From an uncultured Paracoccaceae bacterium (GTDB taxonomy: Bacteria; Pseudomonadota; Alphaproteobacteria; Rhodobacterales; Rhodobacteraceae), in assembly GCA_937872465.1 (NCBI GenBank), contig CALMSR010000051.1, positions 1 to 64,000 on the forward strand: a stretch of 64,000 bases of DNA, written 5' to 3'. The notes beneath the pieces were generated by a model. It was not told the origin of the DNA. It searched no databases and saw nothing but the letters and a program-made list of their open reading frames with translations. Shown here in pieces: positions 25,280-34,078 of the stretch; the first letter of the stretch is position 1; each line of letters begins with the position of its first letter. The translations under genes and the position numbers were made by a program.

Positions 25280-26251
25280 TCAGCCGTGACTGGTCCGCTT
25301 TTCGTCCAGTGCCGTCACGTTCACGCCGCCGAGGCGCATCGCCTCGGCTTCGGTCAGCGCGGCCTGCGGGCTCGGACCCTGGACGCCCGCGCGCGATCCC
25401 TGCTTCGGCGCCTCGAGCGGCCCGAGCGTGTGCAGATAGGCATCCGTGCCGCTGGCGCGATCATAGACGGAGAAATCCGAACTGCGGTCCCGGAAACTCT
25501 TGAGGACCTGGCCGAGCCCCTTCATCCCGGTTTCGCGCTGGCGGCGGACCTGGTCGAGGTCGATCTCGATGGGGAACATGTCCTCCTGGCCCGCGGATTG
25601 GTGCAGCACGGTGGCGGCGGGGTCGACCACGAGCGACCGGCCGACGCCGCCCGCCGACAAGCCGTTGACGTCGAAGACATAGCACTGGAACTGGGCTGCC
25701 GTCGCCCGCGCGATGGCGAGCTCGGCGTCGCGGTCGGTGGTGCCGGTCAGCACCGGGTGGAGCAGCACCTCGACGCCCTGGGAGGTCAGCTGGCGCGTGG
25801 TCTCCGGGAACCAGATGTCGTAGCAGATCGAAAGCCCGAACCGGCCGATCTCGGGCACGTCGAAGACGCAGAACGAGGTGCCGGCGGCGATCTCGGCCTC
25901 ATAGGGCCGGAAGGGAAACATCTTGCGGTAGGTCGCGACGATCTCGCCCGAAGGGTCGATGACGACGGAGGTGTTGTAGATGCGGCCGTCCTCGGCCTTC
26001 TCGAACATCGAGCCGGGGATCAGCCAGACCTTGTGGCGACGCGCATCGTTCCGGAATTGCTCGATCGTGTCGTTGGGGAAGGGCTGGGCGAAGCGGGGCA
26101 GGGGGCCGAAAGGCGCGAGTTCGCTGAACAGCACCATCTGCGTCCAGGGAAAGCGTGTCATGAGCACGTCCAGCCGGTGGCGCATGCCTTCGAGGTTGGA
26201 ATGGATCGCGGCGACATGCATCTGGATGCCGGCGATGGCAAAAGGCGTCAT
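25280..26251 (-). CDS. Carbon-nitrogen hydrolase (nitrilase superfamily)
   Basis: The 323-residue enzyme carries the Glu-Lys-Cys triad of the nitrilase superfamily: Glu44 (FSELAPFG), Lys110 (TYRKMFPF) and Cys143 (GLSICYDIWFPET). The overall length and the NTSVVIDPSGEIV segment suit an amidase such as N-carbamoylputrescine or omega-amide hydrolases rather than a true nitrilase. The C-terminal 45 residues are extra and probably flexible. It is the first gene of a four-gene operon with a basic-amino-acid decarboxylase, so an agmatine- or polyamine-derived amide is a reasonable substrate guess. It is divergent from the epimerase gene. Confidence 0.85.
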   Translation of the reverse strand: MTPFAIAGIQMHVAAIHSNLEGMRHRLDVLMTRFPWTQMVLFSELAPFGPLPRFAQPFPNDTIEQFRNDARRHKVWLIPGSMFEKAEDGRIYNTSVVIDPSGEIVATYRKMFPFRPYEAEIAAGTSFCVFDVPEIGRFGLSICYDIWFPETTRQLTSQGVEVLLHPVLTGTTDRDAELAIARATAAQFQCYVFDVNGLSAGGVGRSLVVDPAATVLHQSAGQEDMFPIEIDLDQVRRQRETGMKGLGQVLKSFRDRSSDFSVYDRASGTDAYLHTLGPLEAPKQGSRAGVQGPSPQAALTEAEAMRLGGVNVTALDEKRTSHG

Positions 26252-26434
26252 TGCCTGCGGAACTCCCGATTACTCTTGGTTGTCTTCACGATATGCGGAA
26301 AGCGCGACGGCGCGCCAGCGCCTTTTCCCGGAGTGCCGCCGCAGCCACCGTTGCATCCTTGCGTCGTGGGGCCTAGCTCAGGGGTTGTGCCGGCGCCTGT
26401 GGTCGCCGGGAGCCATCGTCCGGGGGATCTGGCC

Positions 26435-27334
26435 ATGAACTCGCGCAAGCGCATCCTCTTCACGGGAGGCTCCGGCAAGGCCGGGCGGCATGTGGTGCCC
26501 TATCTGATCGCGAAGGGCCACCGGGTGGTCAATGTCGACCGGGTTCCGCTCGATCATCCGCAGGTGGACAACATCACCGCCGACATCACCGATTCCGGGC
26601 AGATGTTCAACGTGATGACCAGCTACGCCGATTTCGACGAGCTCGAGCCCGGCACCGGCGTCCCGCCCTTCGATGCCGTGGTGCATTTCGCGGCGATCCC
26701 GCGCATCCTGATGCATCCGGACAACGAGACCTTCCGGGTCAATGCCCTGGGCACCTACAACGTGCTCGAGGCGGCGGTGAAGCTCGGGATCCGCAAGGTC
26801 GTGCTCGCCTCGTCGGAGACGACCTACGGGATCTGCTTCTCCGACGGCACGGTGGATCCCAAGCATCTGCCGCTCGAGGAGGATTACGACGTCGATCCCA
26901 TGGACAGCTATGCGCTCTCCAAGGTGGTCAACGAGGTCACGGCGCGGGCCTTCCAGCGCCGCTCGGGCTTCGACATCTACGCGTTGCGCATCGGCAACGT
27001 GATCGAGCCGCAGGAATACGACCGCTTCCCGGATTTCGTCGCGCGGCCCGAGACGCGCCGGCGCAACAGCTTCGCCTATATGGACGCGCGCGACCTCGGC
27101 CAGATCGTCGATCGCTGCCTCGGGGCGGACGGGCTCGGCTTCCAGATCTTCAATGCGGTGAACGACACGCAGACGACGGACATGAGCACGGCGGAGCTGA
27201 TCGAGCGCTTCTACCGCGGCGTGCCGGTCACCCGCGAGATGGGCGAGCGCGAGGCGGTCTTCTCGAACCGCAAGATCCGCGAGGTGCTGGGCTTCGAGGA
27301 AGAGCACGATTGGAGGAGATATGTGACGCCCTGA
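26435..27334 (+). CDS. NAD(P)-dependent epimerase/dehydratase (extended SDR)
   Basis: The 299-residue protein is an extended short-chain dehydrogenase. The dinucleotide loop FTGGSGKAGRHVV starts at residue 9. Catalytic Ser lies in VLASSETTYG and the Tyr-x3-Lys pair in DSYALSKVVNE. C-terminal SNRKIREVLGFEEEHDWRRYV is typical of sugar-nucleotide or uronate dehydrogenases. The substrate is not evident. CGGGGGA lies about 8 nt before the start at 26435. It diverges from the nitrilase-decarboxylase operon with about 180 bp between, so shared regulation is possible but functional linkage is unproven. Confidence 0.8.
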   Translation: MNSRKRILFTGGSGKAGRHVVPYLIAKGHRVVNVDRVPLDHPQVDNITADITDSGQMFNVMTSYADFDELEPGTGVPPFDAVVHFAAIPRILMHPDNETFRVNALGTYNVLEAAVKLGIRKVVLASSETTYGICFSDGTVDPKHLPLEEDYDVDPMDSYALSKVVNEVTARAFQRRSGFDIYALRIGNVIEPQEYDRFPDFVARPETRRRNSFAYMDARDLGQIVDRCLGADGLGFQIFNAVNDTQTTDMSTAELIERFYRGVPVTREMGEREAVFSNRKIREVLGFEEEHDWRRYVTP

Positions 27335-27378
27335 GGCGGTGACCCGAGACCCGAATTGGGCGTCGCCGGGCGAGGGGG

Positions 27379-27419
27379 GTCAGCCTTACTGACGGTCGCG
27401 GATCGGGCCGCGTCGGCCC
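27379..27419. terminator. Possible bidirectional stem-loops between convergent genes
   Basis: Two short perfect hairpins, GTCAG-CCTTA-CTGAC (27379-27393) and GGGCCG-CGT-CGGCCC (27405-27419), lie between the ends of the epimerase and HlyD genes. No T-tract follows on either strand, so intrinsic termination is only a possibility. Confidence 0.3.
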
Positions 27420-27464
27420 TGGACGGTGCGCTTGCGCGCAGACGCCTGGCAGGACAGGCGGTGC

Positions 27465-28775
27465 CTATCCCTCGCGGAAGGCCCGGTTGAAATAGGTCGC
27501 GAAGGGGCGGATGAAGAAGCTGAGCGGGCTGCGGTCCTGGGTGCGGATGAAGGCCTCCACCGGCATTCCGGGCAGCAGGACCAGATCGTCGCCGAGCTTC
27601 TCGCGCATGTCGGCATCCACGAGGATCTCGGCCTTGTAGTAGCGCTGCCGCAGGTCCGGATCCTCGTAGGTATCCGCCGAGATCGACTTCACGTGGCCGG
27701 TGACCTCCGGCGTGGTGCGGGCGTCGAAGGCCGAGAAGCGCAGATTGGCCTCCTGTCCCACATAGACCTGGTCGATGTGGATCGGCTCGATCCGGCTGCG
27801 CACGATCAGCGGGATGTCCTTCGGCACGATGTACATCACCGGCTCGGCCGGCCGGATCACGCCGCGCAGCGTGTCGGCGGTGCTGCCGTAGACGATGCCG
27901 CTCACCGGGGCGCGGAGGTCGAGCTTCTCGATGCGGTCGAGCAGGTCCCGGCGGCGCTCGCGCAGCTCGATCTCGCGGAATTCGAGGTCGCGCAGTTCCG
28001 AGATGGCCTCCTCGCGCATCGCGGAATCGAGCCGCACCCGCTCGATCTCGATCTCGGCGATCTTGCCGCGGTTCTCGGCGATGGTCGCCTCGACCTGGCC
28101 GTCGGTGCCCCGGAGCCGCGCGAGTTCGCGCTGCGGGGTCAGGACGCGCGTCACCTGGGTGAGGCCCTGGCGGAGCAACTCCTCCTGGCCGGAGATCTCC
28201 TGGCTGAGCAGGTCGATCTGCGACACGGTGGCCGCTTGCAGGGCCTCGAGCCCCTCGATCTGGCGCGAGATCTGGGTCTGGCGCTCCTGCAGCTGCTGGC
28301 GCTCCTCGGCCTGCAGCTTGCGGCGGGCCGCGAATTGCTGCGACTGGGCGGTCATCAGCGCGGCGATCTCCGGGGAATCGGCGGCGCGGGACACGAGTTC
28401 GGGGTCGAAGACGATCTCGGCCATCCCGTCGCGCTCGGCGGAGAGCCGGCTCTTGCGCGCGAGGATCTCGAACCACTGGCCCTCGACGATCCCGAGTTCG
28501 GAGACGAGCGACTGGCCGTCGAGCCGGATGATGACGTCGCCCTCGGTCACCTCGTCGCCGTCGCGGGCGTTGATCTCCTCGATGACGCCACCGGTGGGAT
28601 GCTGGATCACCTGGCGGTTGCCCTCGACCTCGAGCGCGCCCGGCGCGATCACCGCGCCGGCGATGCGGGTGACCGCCGCCCAGCCGCCGAGCCCGCCCAC
28701 GAGCAGGAAGAGCGCGACATAGCCCACGAAGAGGAAGCGGCGCAGGTGCCAGCGGTTCTTGGGATCGGCGCTCAT
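27465..28775 (-). CDS. Type I secretion membrane-fusion protein (HlyD/PrtE family)
   Basis: The 436-residue periplasmic adaptor has a short cytoplasmic N-terminus, one membrane span near residues 14-35 (FLFVGYVALFLLVGGLGGW), a lipoyl half-domain (GVIEEINARDGDEVTEGDVIIRLDG) and a long coiled-coil hairpin from about residue 125 to 285 rich in Gln/Glu. It closes with the second lipoyl half (LRAPVSGIVYG) and beta-barrel. It links the inner-membrane ABC exporter to an outer-membrane TolC, which is not in the window. GGAGG precedes the start, which overlaps the ABC gene's stop as ATGA. Confidence 0.93.
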   Translation of the reverse strand: MSADPKNRWHLRRFLFVGYVALFLLVGGLGGWAAVTRIAGAVIAPGALEVEGNRQVIQHPTGGVIEEINARDGDEVTEGDVIIRLDGQSLVSELGIVEGQWFEILARKSRLSAERDGMAEIVFDPELVSRAADSPEIAALMTAQSQQFAARRKLQAEERQQLQERQTQISRQIEGLEALQAATVSQIDLLSQEISGQEELLRQGLTQVTRVLTPQRELARLRGTDGQVEATIAENRGKIAEIEIERVRLDSAMREEAISELRDLEFREIELRERRRDLLDRIEKLDLRAPVSGIVYGSTADTLRGVIRPAEPVMYIVPKDIPLIVRSRIEPIHIDQVYVGQEANLRFSAFDARTTPEVTGHVKSISADTYEDPDLRQRYYKAEILVDADMREKLGDDLVLLPGMPVEAFIRTQDRSPLSFFIRPFATYFNRAFREG

Positions 28776-30493
28776 TGCTGTGCCTCCGGGGCGATCCGGC
28801 CCGCAACCTGGGCGTAGTTCCGGACATGGGCCTTGAGGACCTCGTCCCGCGGCCCGAAGGCCTTGGCGATGCCGCCGTCGAGGATGAGGATGGTGTCGCA
28901 TTCGGCGATGCCGGCCGGGCGGTGCGCCATGATGATCACGAGCTTCCCGTCGGCCTTGGCAAGCCGGATGGCCTCGTTGAGCGCATCCTGGCCGGCCGCG
29001 TCGAGGTTCGAATTGGGCTCGTCGAGCACCAGCACCTGCGGATTGCCGTAGAAGGCGCGGGCGAGGCCGATGCGCTGCTTCTGCCCGCCCGAGAGCCGGG
29101 CGCCGCCGGCGGAGACCGAGGTGTCGTAGCCCTGCGGCAGGTTGAGGATCATCTCGTGCGCGCCGGCCTTCCTGGCCGCGGTCACGACTTCGGCGGGATC
29201 GGGATTGGGCAGGAGGCGGCCGATGTTCTCGGCGACCGTGCCGTCGAAAAGCACCACGTCCTGCGGCAGATAGCCGATGTAGCTGCCGAGGATGTCGGGC
29301 TCGTACTGGTCGAGCGTCGCGCCGTCGAGCCGCACCGACCCGGAGGCCGGGCGCCAGATGCCGGTCAGGACCCGCGCGAGGGTGGACTTGCCCGAGGCCG
29401 AGGGGCCGATCACCCCGAGGGCCTGGCCGGGGCTGACGTGGAAGCTCAGCATGCGCAGCGTCGCCTTCTGCTGCTCCGGCGGGAAGACGGTGATCTCCTT
29501 GACGTCGACGAAGGCGCGCGGGCGGGGCAGGGCGGTCGGCGTCGCGAGGTCCGGTGTCTGCTCGAGCAGGGTCTTCAGCTGCGCCCAGCCGCGGCGGGCG
29601 CGCTGCACCAGGGGCCAGCCGCCGATGGCCTGCTCGACGGGCGCGAGCGCGCGGCCGAGCAGGATCGAGGCCGCGATCATCATGCCGGCGCTCATCTCGC
29701 CCTGGAGCACGAGATAGGCGCCGAGCCCGAGCACGGCCGACTGAAGGAAGAAGCGGAAGGTCTTGGAGAGCGTCGAGAACTGGCTGACGCGGTCGGTGGA
29801 GGTGAGCTGGGCCGCGAGCGCGCGATTGCGCAGGGTCTGCCAGCGCGCCTGCACGGCGCCGCGCATGCCGAGCGCCTGGATCATGTCGCCCTGCTGGCGG
29901 ATGGTCTCGGCGAAGCCGTCGCCGTCCATCATCGCCGCGTTCGCCTCGGCCTCGGGCTTGCGGGTCAGCCACTGGTTCAGCAGCGTGATCACCACGAGGA
30001 TCGCGCCACCGATCAGCGAGAGATGGCCGAGCCAGGGATGGAAGCTGTAGATCAGGGCGATGAAGACGGGCGCCCAGGGCATGTCGAAGACGGCGAAGAG
30101 CACCGGCGAGGCCATGAGTCGCTGGACCGATTCGAGATCCTTGAGGCCGGTCGCGGGGCGCGACCGCTCGCTCGACAGCACCGAGCGCCGCAGGGTGGCC
30201 CGGAAGACGCGCCCGTCGAGCCGCGTCTGGGCGACGGCGCCGATCCGCGCCGAGATGCGGCCGCGGGCATAGTCGAGCACGCCCATGAGCGCGAAGAGCG
30301 CCGCGATCAGGAGGGTCAGGGCGAGAAGCGTTTCCTCCGAGCGACTTGGCAGCACCCGGTCGTAGATCTGGAGCATGTAGATCGAGCCGGTGAGCATCAG
30401 CAGGTTCACGAAGACGCTGAAGATCGCCACGGTCCAGAAAAGGCCGGACATGCCGACGAACCCGGCCTCGGGACCTGTTGGTGCGCGTTTCAT
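28772..30493 (-). CDS. Type I secretion ABC permease/ATPase (PrtD family)
   Basis: The 573-residue protein fuses an exporter membrane domain (about residues 15-300, five or six spans) to one ATPase domain. Walker A is GPSASGKST, the signature LSGGQKQRIG, and Walker B VLVLDEPNSNLD. There is no C39 peptidase or peptidase-like domain at the N-terminus, which fits the PrtD/HasD subgroup that exports proteins with C-terminal signals, often RTX proteins. It leads a two-gene operon with the HlyD gene. An RTX protein at 56.4-58.3 kb is a candidate cargo. Confidence 0.93.
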   Translation of the reverse strand: MKRAPTGPEAGFVGMSGLFWTVAIFSVFVNLLMLTGSIYMLQIYDRVLPSRSEETLLALTLLIAALFALMGVLDYARGRISARIGAVAQTRLDGRVFRATLRRSVLSSERSRPATGLKDLESVQRLMASPVLFAVFDMPWAPVFIALIYSFHPWLGHLSLIGGAILVVITLLNQWLTRKPEAEANAAMMDGDGFAETIRQQGDMIQALGMRGAVQARWQTLRNRALAAQLTSTDRVSQFSTLSKTFRFFLQSAVLGLGAYLVLQGEMSAGMMIAASILLGRALAPVEQAIGGWPLVQRARRGWAQLKTLLEQTPDLATPTALPRPRAFVDVKEITVFPPEQQKATLRMLSFHVSPGQALGVIGPSASGKSTLARVLTGIWRPASGSVRLDGATLDQYEPDILGSYIGYLPQDVVLFDGTVAENIGRLLPNPDPAEVVTAARKAGAHEMILNLPQGYDTSVSAGGARLSGGQKQRIGLARAFYGNPQVLVLDEPNSNLDAAGQDALNEAIRLAKADGKLVIIMAHRPAGIAECDTILILDGGIAKAFGPRDEVLKAHVRNYAQVAGRIAPEAQQ

Positions 30494-30839
30494 TCACGGT
30501 CTCCTAGCGTCTGCGCCGCTCGTCCCAGGGCGTTGAATACTATGCGGACGGGTTCTGTGGAACCCCGCGGAACAATCACCCTTGCCGGTCCATCTCAACC
30601 GGGTTCCGGAACACTAGCAGAAAATCGCTCATCCGCGCAGTGACGGCGATCACAAGGGGGGCGCGGAGCGATCGCTCTCGCCAACGTCACCCCGTCCGCC
30701 CGAGTTCTGCGCAGGCCAGCGTCAAAATCCCGCCGAGGCCAGGCACCACCGGGCGCTGCCCTCGGTTTGCTCCGGGACAGTCGTGCGGAAAAGGATGAGA
30801 TTCCAAAGCGAGTGCCCCTTGGAGGCGGTGCGGGGCCTG
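30494..30839. promoter_or_regulatory. Control region upstream of the T1SS genes, with GGTTCC inverted repeats
   Basis: No gene is visible in these 346 bp. They lie upstream of the T1SS operon and downstream of the peptide importer. GGGTTC-TGTG-GAACCC occupies 30550-30565 and the palindrome GTTCCGGAAC 30603-30612, with a further GGAAC at 30569-30573. Such clustering of GTTCC/GGAAC half-sites about 55-120 bp before the T1SS start resembles operators for a dimeric regulator. The half near 30650-30839 shows no clear structure and no T-rich terminator for the importer operon. Confidence 0.4.
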
Positions 30840-32909
30840 TCAGGCGTCCTCCGGTTCGGCGAGCCGGATCACCGGCCGCATGGCGGCGAAGATCTCAGCG
30901 GAGAGATGGCATTTGATCTGATGGCCGGGGGAGATTTCGCGCATCGGCGGCACCTCGGTCTCGCAGAGATCGCCGGGGACCTGCGCCTTGCGCGGGCAGC
31001 GGGTCTGGAACGGGCAGCCGGGCGGCGGGTTGACCGCGGAGGGAATGTCGCCCTCGAGCAGGATTCGCTCCTTGACGACCGAGGTGTCGGCGATCGGCAC
31101 CGCCGAGAGCAGGGCCTCGGTATAGGGATGGTAGGGCGGGTCGAAGACCTTGTCGGTGGGGCCCATCTCGACCACATGGCCGAGATACATCACCATAACC
31201 CGGTCGGACAGATAGCGCACGATGCTCAGGTCGTGGCTGATGAAGAGCATCGTGGTGCGGTTCCGCCGCTGGATGTCCATCAGGAGGTCGGTGACCGCCG
31301 CCTGGACCGAGACGTCGAGGGCGGAGACCGGCTCGTCGGCCACCACGACCTCGGGGGCGCCGGCGAAGGCGCGGGCGATGCCGATGCGCTGCTTCTGGCC
31401 GCCCGAGAGCTGGCGCGGCATGCGGGTGGCGAAGGCGCGCGGCAGCTTGACCAGATCGAGCAGCTCCAGCATGCGCGCCTGGCGCTCCGCGGGCGACTTG
31501 CCGATGCCGAAGCGCTCCAGCACGCGGATGATCTGGCCGCCGATGGTCTGGCTGGGATTGAGCGTGTCGAAGGGGTTCTGGAAGACCATCTGCACGGAGG
31601 AGACGGTCCTGGTATCGCGGTTCTCGATCGGGCGGTGGCCGATCTCGGTATTGCCGAGCGTGATCTCGCCGCCGGTGGCGGTCTCGAGGCCGAGCAGCAC
31701 CTTGGCGAGGGTGGATTTGCCGCAGCCCGATTCGCCGACGATGGCGAGCGTCTCGGCCTCGCGGGCCTCGAAGCTCACGCTCTCGTTGGCCTTGACCAGG
31801 CGGATGGCGCCGCCGAAGAGCGCGCTGGAGCGCACCGCGTAGTATTTCTTCAGGTCGTCGGCCTTCAGCACCACGTCGCCGATCGGCGCGGGGGCCTCGG
31901 TCGCCTTGGCCTGCGGCGGCGCCGACCAGTCGATCTCCTCGAAGCGCAGGCAGCGGCTGGCGTGGCTCGGGGTCACGGCACGCATCGGGATGTCGCGCGC
32001 GTCGCAGCGGCCGGCCTGGAAATAGTCGCAGCGCGGGCCGAAGTTGCAGCCCGGCGGGCGTTCGTGGGGCAGGGGGAAATTGCCGGGGATGGCGATGAGC
32101 GGGCGCGCGTTCTTGTCGGCGCCAGGCAGGGGGATGGAGCGGAAGAGCCCTTGCGTATAGGGGTGCCGCATCTCGTCGAAGACCTCGGCGATCGGCCCGG
32201 TCTCGACCGCCTCGCCGGAATACATCACGTTGATGCGGTCGCAGGTCTCGAGGATCAGGCCGAGATTGTGGCTGATGAAGAGCATCGAGGTGCCGAATTC
32301 GCGGCCGAGATCCTTGACCAGCTCGACGATGCCGGCCTCCACGGTGACGTCGAGCGCGGTGGTGGGTTCGTCGAGGATCAGGAGCGCGGGCTTCGACATC
32401 AGCGCCATGGCGATGACGATGCGCTGCTGCTGGCCGCCGGAGAGCTGGTGCGGATAGCTCGCGAGGATGCGGGAAGGGTCGGGCAGGCGGACCGCCTCCA
32501 CCACGCGCAGCGCCTGGGCGCGGGCCTCCGCGGCGCTGGCGCCCTCGTGGATCATCGGGACTTCCATGAGCTGGCGGTCGACCTTCATCGCCGGGTTGAG
32601 GCTCGCCATGGGCTCCTGGTAGATCATCGCGATCTCCGAGCCGCGGATGCGGCGCAGCTCGGCATCGGGCATGGTGGTGAGCTCCCGGCCCTTGAAGCGG
32701 ATCGAGCCGCCGACGATGCGGCCGTTCTTGCCGAGGTCGCGCATCACCCCGAGCGCCACCGTCGACTTGCCGCAGCCGCTCTCGCCCACGAGACCTAGCG
32801 CCTCGCCGGGCTGCACGCGGGCGGAGAAGTCCATCACCGCGGGGATCTCGCCGGCGCGGGTGAAGAAGCTGATCGACAGTTTCTCGATTTCGAGGATGGG
32901 GTCGGACAT
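30840..32909 (-). CDS. Fused dual ATPase of a peptide/nickel-type ABC importer
   Basis: The 689-residue protein is a DppD-DppF fusion. The first ATPase (residues 5 to about 320) has GESGCGKST, LSGGQQQR and LLILDEPTTALD; the second (about 345-670) has GESGCGKST, LSGGQKQR and VVVADEPVSALD. Each is followed by the Cys-bearing C-terminal oligopeptide-transporter element (GCNFGPRCDYF...C; GCPFQTRCPRK...C) that in relatives can hold an iron-sulfur cluster or zinc. It powers uptake through the two permeases upstream and is the last gene of the four-gene operon, ending with no obvious intrinsic terminator. Confidence 0.93.
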   Translation of the reverse strand: MSDPILEIEKLSISFFTRAGEIPAVMDFSARVQPGEALGLVGESGCGKSTVALGVMRDLGKNGRIVGGSIRFKGRELTTMPDAELRRIRGSEIAMIYQEPMASLNPAMKVDRQLMEVPMIHEGASAAEARAQALRVVEAVRLPDPSRILASYPHQLSGGQQQRIVIAMALMSKPALLILDEPTTALDVTVEAGIVELVKDLGREFGTSMLFISHNLGLILETCDRINVMYSGEAVETGPIAEVFDEMRHPYTQGLFRSIPLPGADKNARPLIAIPGNFPLPHERPPGCNFGPRCDYFQAGRCDARDIPMRAVTPSHASRCLRFEEIDWSAPPQAKATEAPAPIGDVVLKADDLKKYYAVRSSALFGGAIRLVKANESVSFEAREAETLAIVGESGCGKSTLAKVLLGLETATGGEITLGNTEIGHRPIENRDTRTVSSVQMVFQNPFDTLNPSQTIGGQIIRVLERFGIGKSPAERQARMLELLDLVKLPRAFATRMPRQLSGGQKQRIGIARAFAGAPEVVVADEPVSALDVSVQAAVTDLLMDIQRRNRTTMLFISHDLSIVRYLSDRVMVMYLGHVVEMGPTDKVFDPPYHPYTEALLSAVPIADTSVVKERILLEGDIPSAVNPPPGCPFQTRCPRKAQVPGDLCETEVPPMREISPGHQIKCHLSAEIFAAMRPVIRLAEPEDA

Positions 32910-32919
32910 GGCCGGATTC

Positions 32920-34077
32920 CTAATCCTTCAGGGAGATCTCGCGCAGGGCGTCGGCGAGGAGATTGAGGCCGAGCACGAGGCTCATGAGCGCCAGCGCCGG
33001 CGAGAGCGCGGGGAAGATGAAGAGGCGCAGGAGCTTGCGGCCCTCGTTGATGGTCGAGCCCCAGTCCGGGCTTTCCGGGCTGACGCCGAGGCCGAAGAAG
33101 CCGAGGGTGCCGAGCAGGATGGTGGTATAGCCGATCCGGAGGCAGGCATCGACGATCAGCGGCCCGCGGGCATTGGGCAGGATCTCCCACATCATGATGT
33201 ACCAGGGCCGCTCGCCGCGGGTCTGGGCGGCGGCGACATAGTCGCGCGTCTTGATGTCCATGGTGAGCCCCCGGACGATGCGGAAGACCGTGGGCGAGGT
33301 GATGAAGACGACCGCGAGGAAGATGTTGAGGGTATTGGCGTCCATGGCGATCAGGCCGGTCGGATCCCAGATGCCGATCAGCCCGAGATAGACGAAGCCG
33401 CCGACGACCAGGATCGGCAGCAGGTAGTACCAGAGCACGTCAGGCCGCACCCGGAACCGGCTCCAGACCAGCGTCACGAGGAAGACGATCGGGAAGACGA
33501 AGAGGATGGCGGCCATGGTGCCGGGGATGGCGGTCTCGCGGATCTCGGGCGTGACCAGCAGGTAGAAGAGCAGGATCACCGGGAAGGCGAGCACGAGATT
33601 GGCGATGAAGCTCAGCACCGTGTCGAACCTGCCGCCGAAATAGCCGGCGGGCAGGCCGAGGGTGATGCCGACCATATAGGCGAAGAGCGTCGCCAGCGGC
33701 GCGATCGCCATGACCGTGCGGCTGCCGTAGACCATCCGGCTGAAGACGCAGCGCCCGAGCGCGTCGCTGCCGAGCAGGTAGGGGATGCCGGTCTCGGGGT
33801 CGATCACGCCGGGCCCCTTGTTCTGGAGCGCGCGGATCTGGCCGAAGGGGTCGAAGAGCGCCACCCAGTTCGCCATGAGCGCGGTCAGGAGCCAGAAGAG
33901 CACCAGCGCGAAGCCGATCATGCCGATCGGGCTCTCGTAGATGCGGCCGTAGAGGCCGAGGCGGCAGCGCCAGACGAAGCTCGCCCCCATGATCAGCGCC
34001 ATGGCGGCATAGACCGGCAGGAACTGGCGCAGCATGCCGGAGACGATGCCGCCCAGGGTCAGGTATTCCAGTTCCAT
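32920..34077 (-). CDS. Peptide/nickel-type ABC importer permease (DppC family)
   Basis: The 385-residue inner-membrane protein has the DppC/OppC layout: an N-terminal cytoplasmic and membrane region, a periplasmic loop (LGSDALGRCVFSRMVYGSR) and the BPD transport domain with the EAA-like coupling loop DYVAAAQTRGERPWYIMMWEILPNARGP split by family variation. It is about 80 residues longer than typical DppC, the extra length being N-terminal spans and a central hydrophobic insertion (about residues 205-235). It lies 1 bp after the other permease and 10 bp before the ATPase gene. Confidence 0.9.
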   Translation of the reverse strand: MELEYLTLGGIVSGMLRQFLPVYAAMALIMGASFVWRCRLGLYGRIYESPIGMIGFALVLFWLLTALMANWVALFDPFGQIRALQNKGPGVIDPETGIPYLLGSDALGRCVFSRMVYGSRTVMAIAPLATLFAYMVGITLGLPAGYFGGRFDTVLSFIANLVLAFPVILLFYLLVTPEIRETAIPGTMAAILFVFPIVFLVTLVWSRFRVRPDVLWYYLLPILVVGGFVYLGLIGIWDPTGLIAMDANTLNIFLAVVFITSPTVFRIVRGLTMDIKTRDYVAAAQTRGERPWYIMMWEILPNARGPLIVDACLRIGYTTILLGTLGFFGLGVSPESPDWGSTINEGRKLLRLFIFPALSPALALMSLVLGLNLLADALREISLKD

Positions 34078-34078
34078 G

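Noticed and set aside
22489..25503. A 1004-codon open frame antisense to the decarboxylase
   Set aside because: Same GC-driven effect; the product has no recognisable domain and the minus strand encodes a complete PLP enzyme with a strong ribosome site.
26368..26420. tRNA-like start GGGGCCTAGCTCAGGGGTTG near the epimerase promoter
   Set aside because: Only a D-arm-like piece is present. No anticodon arm, TTCGAAT loop or matching acceptor strand follows.
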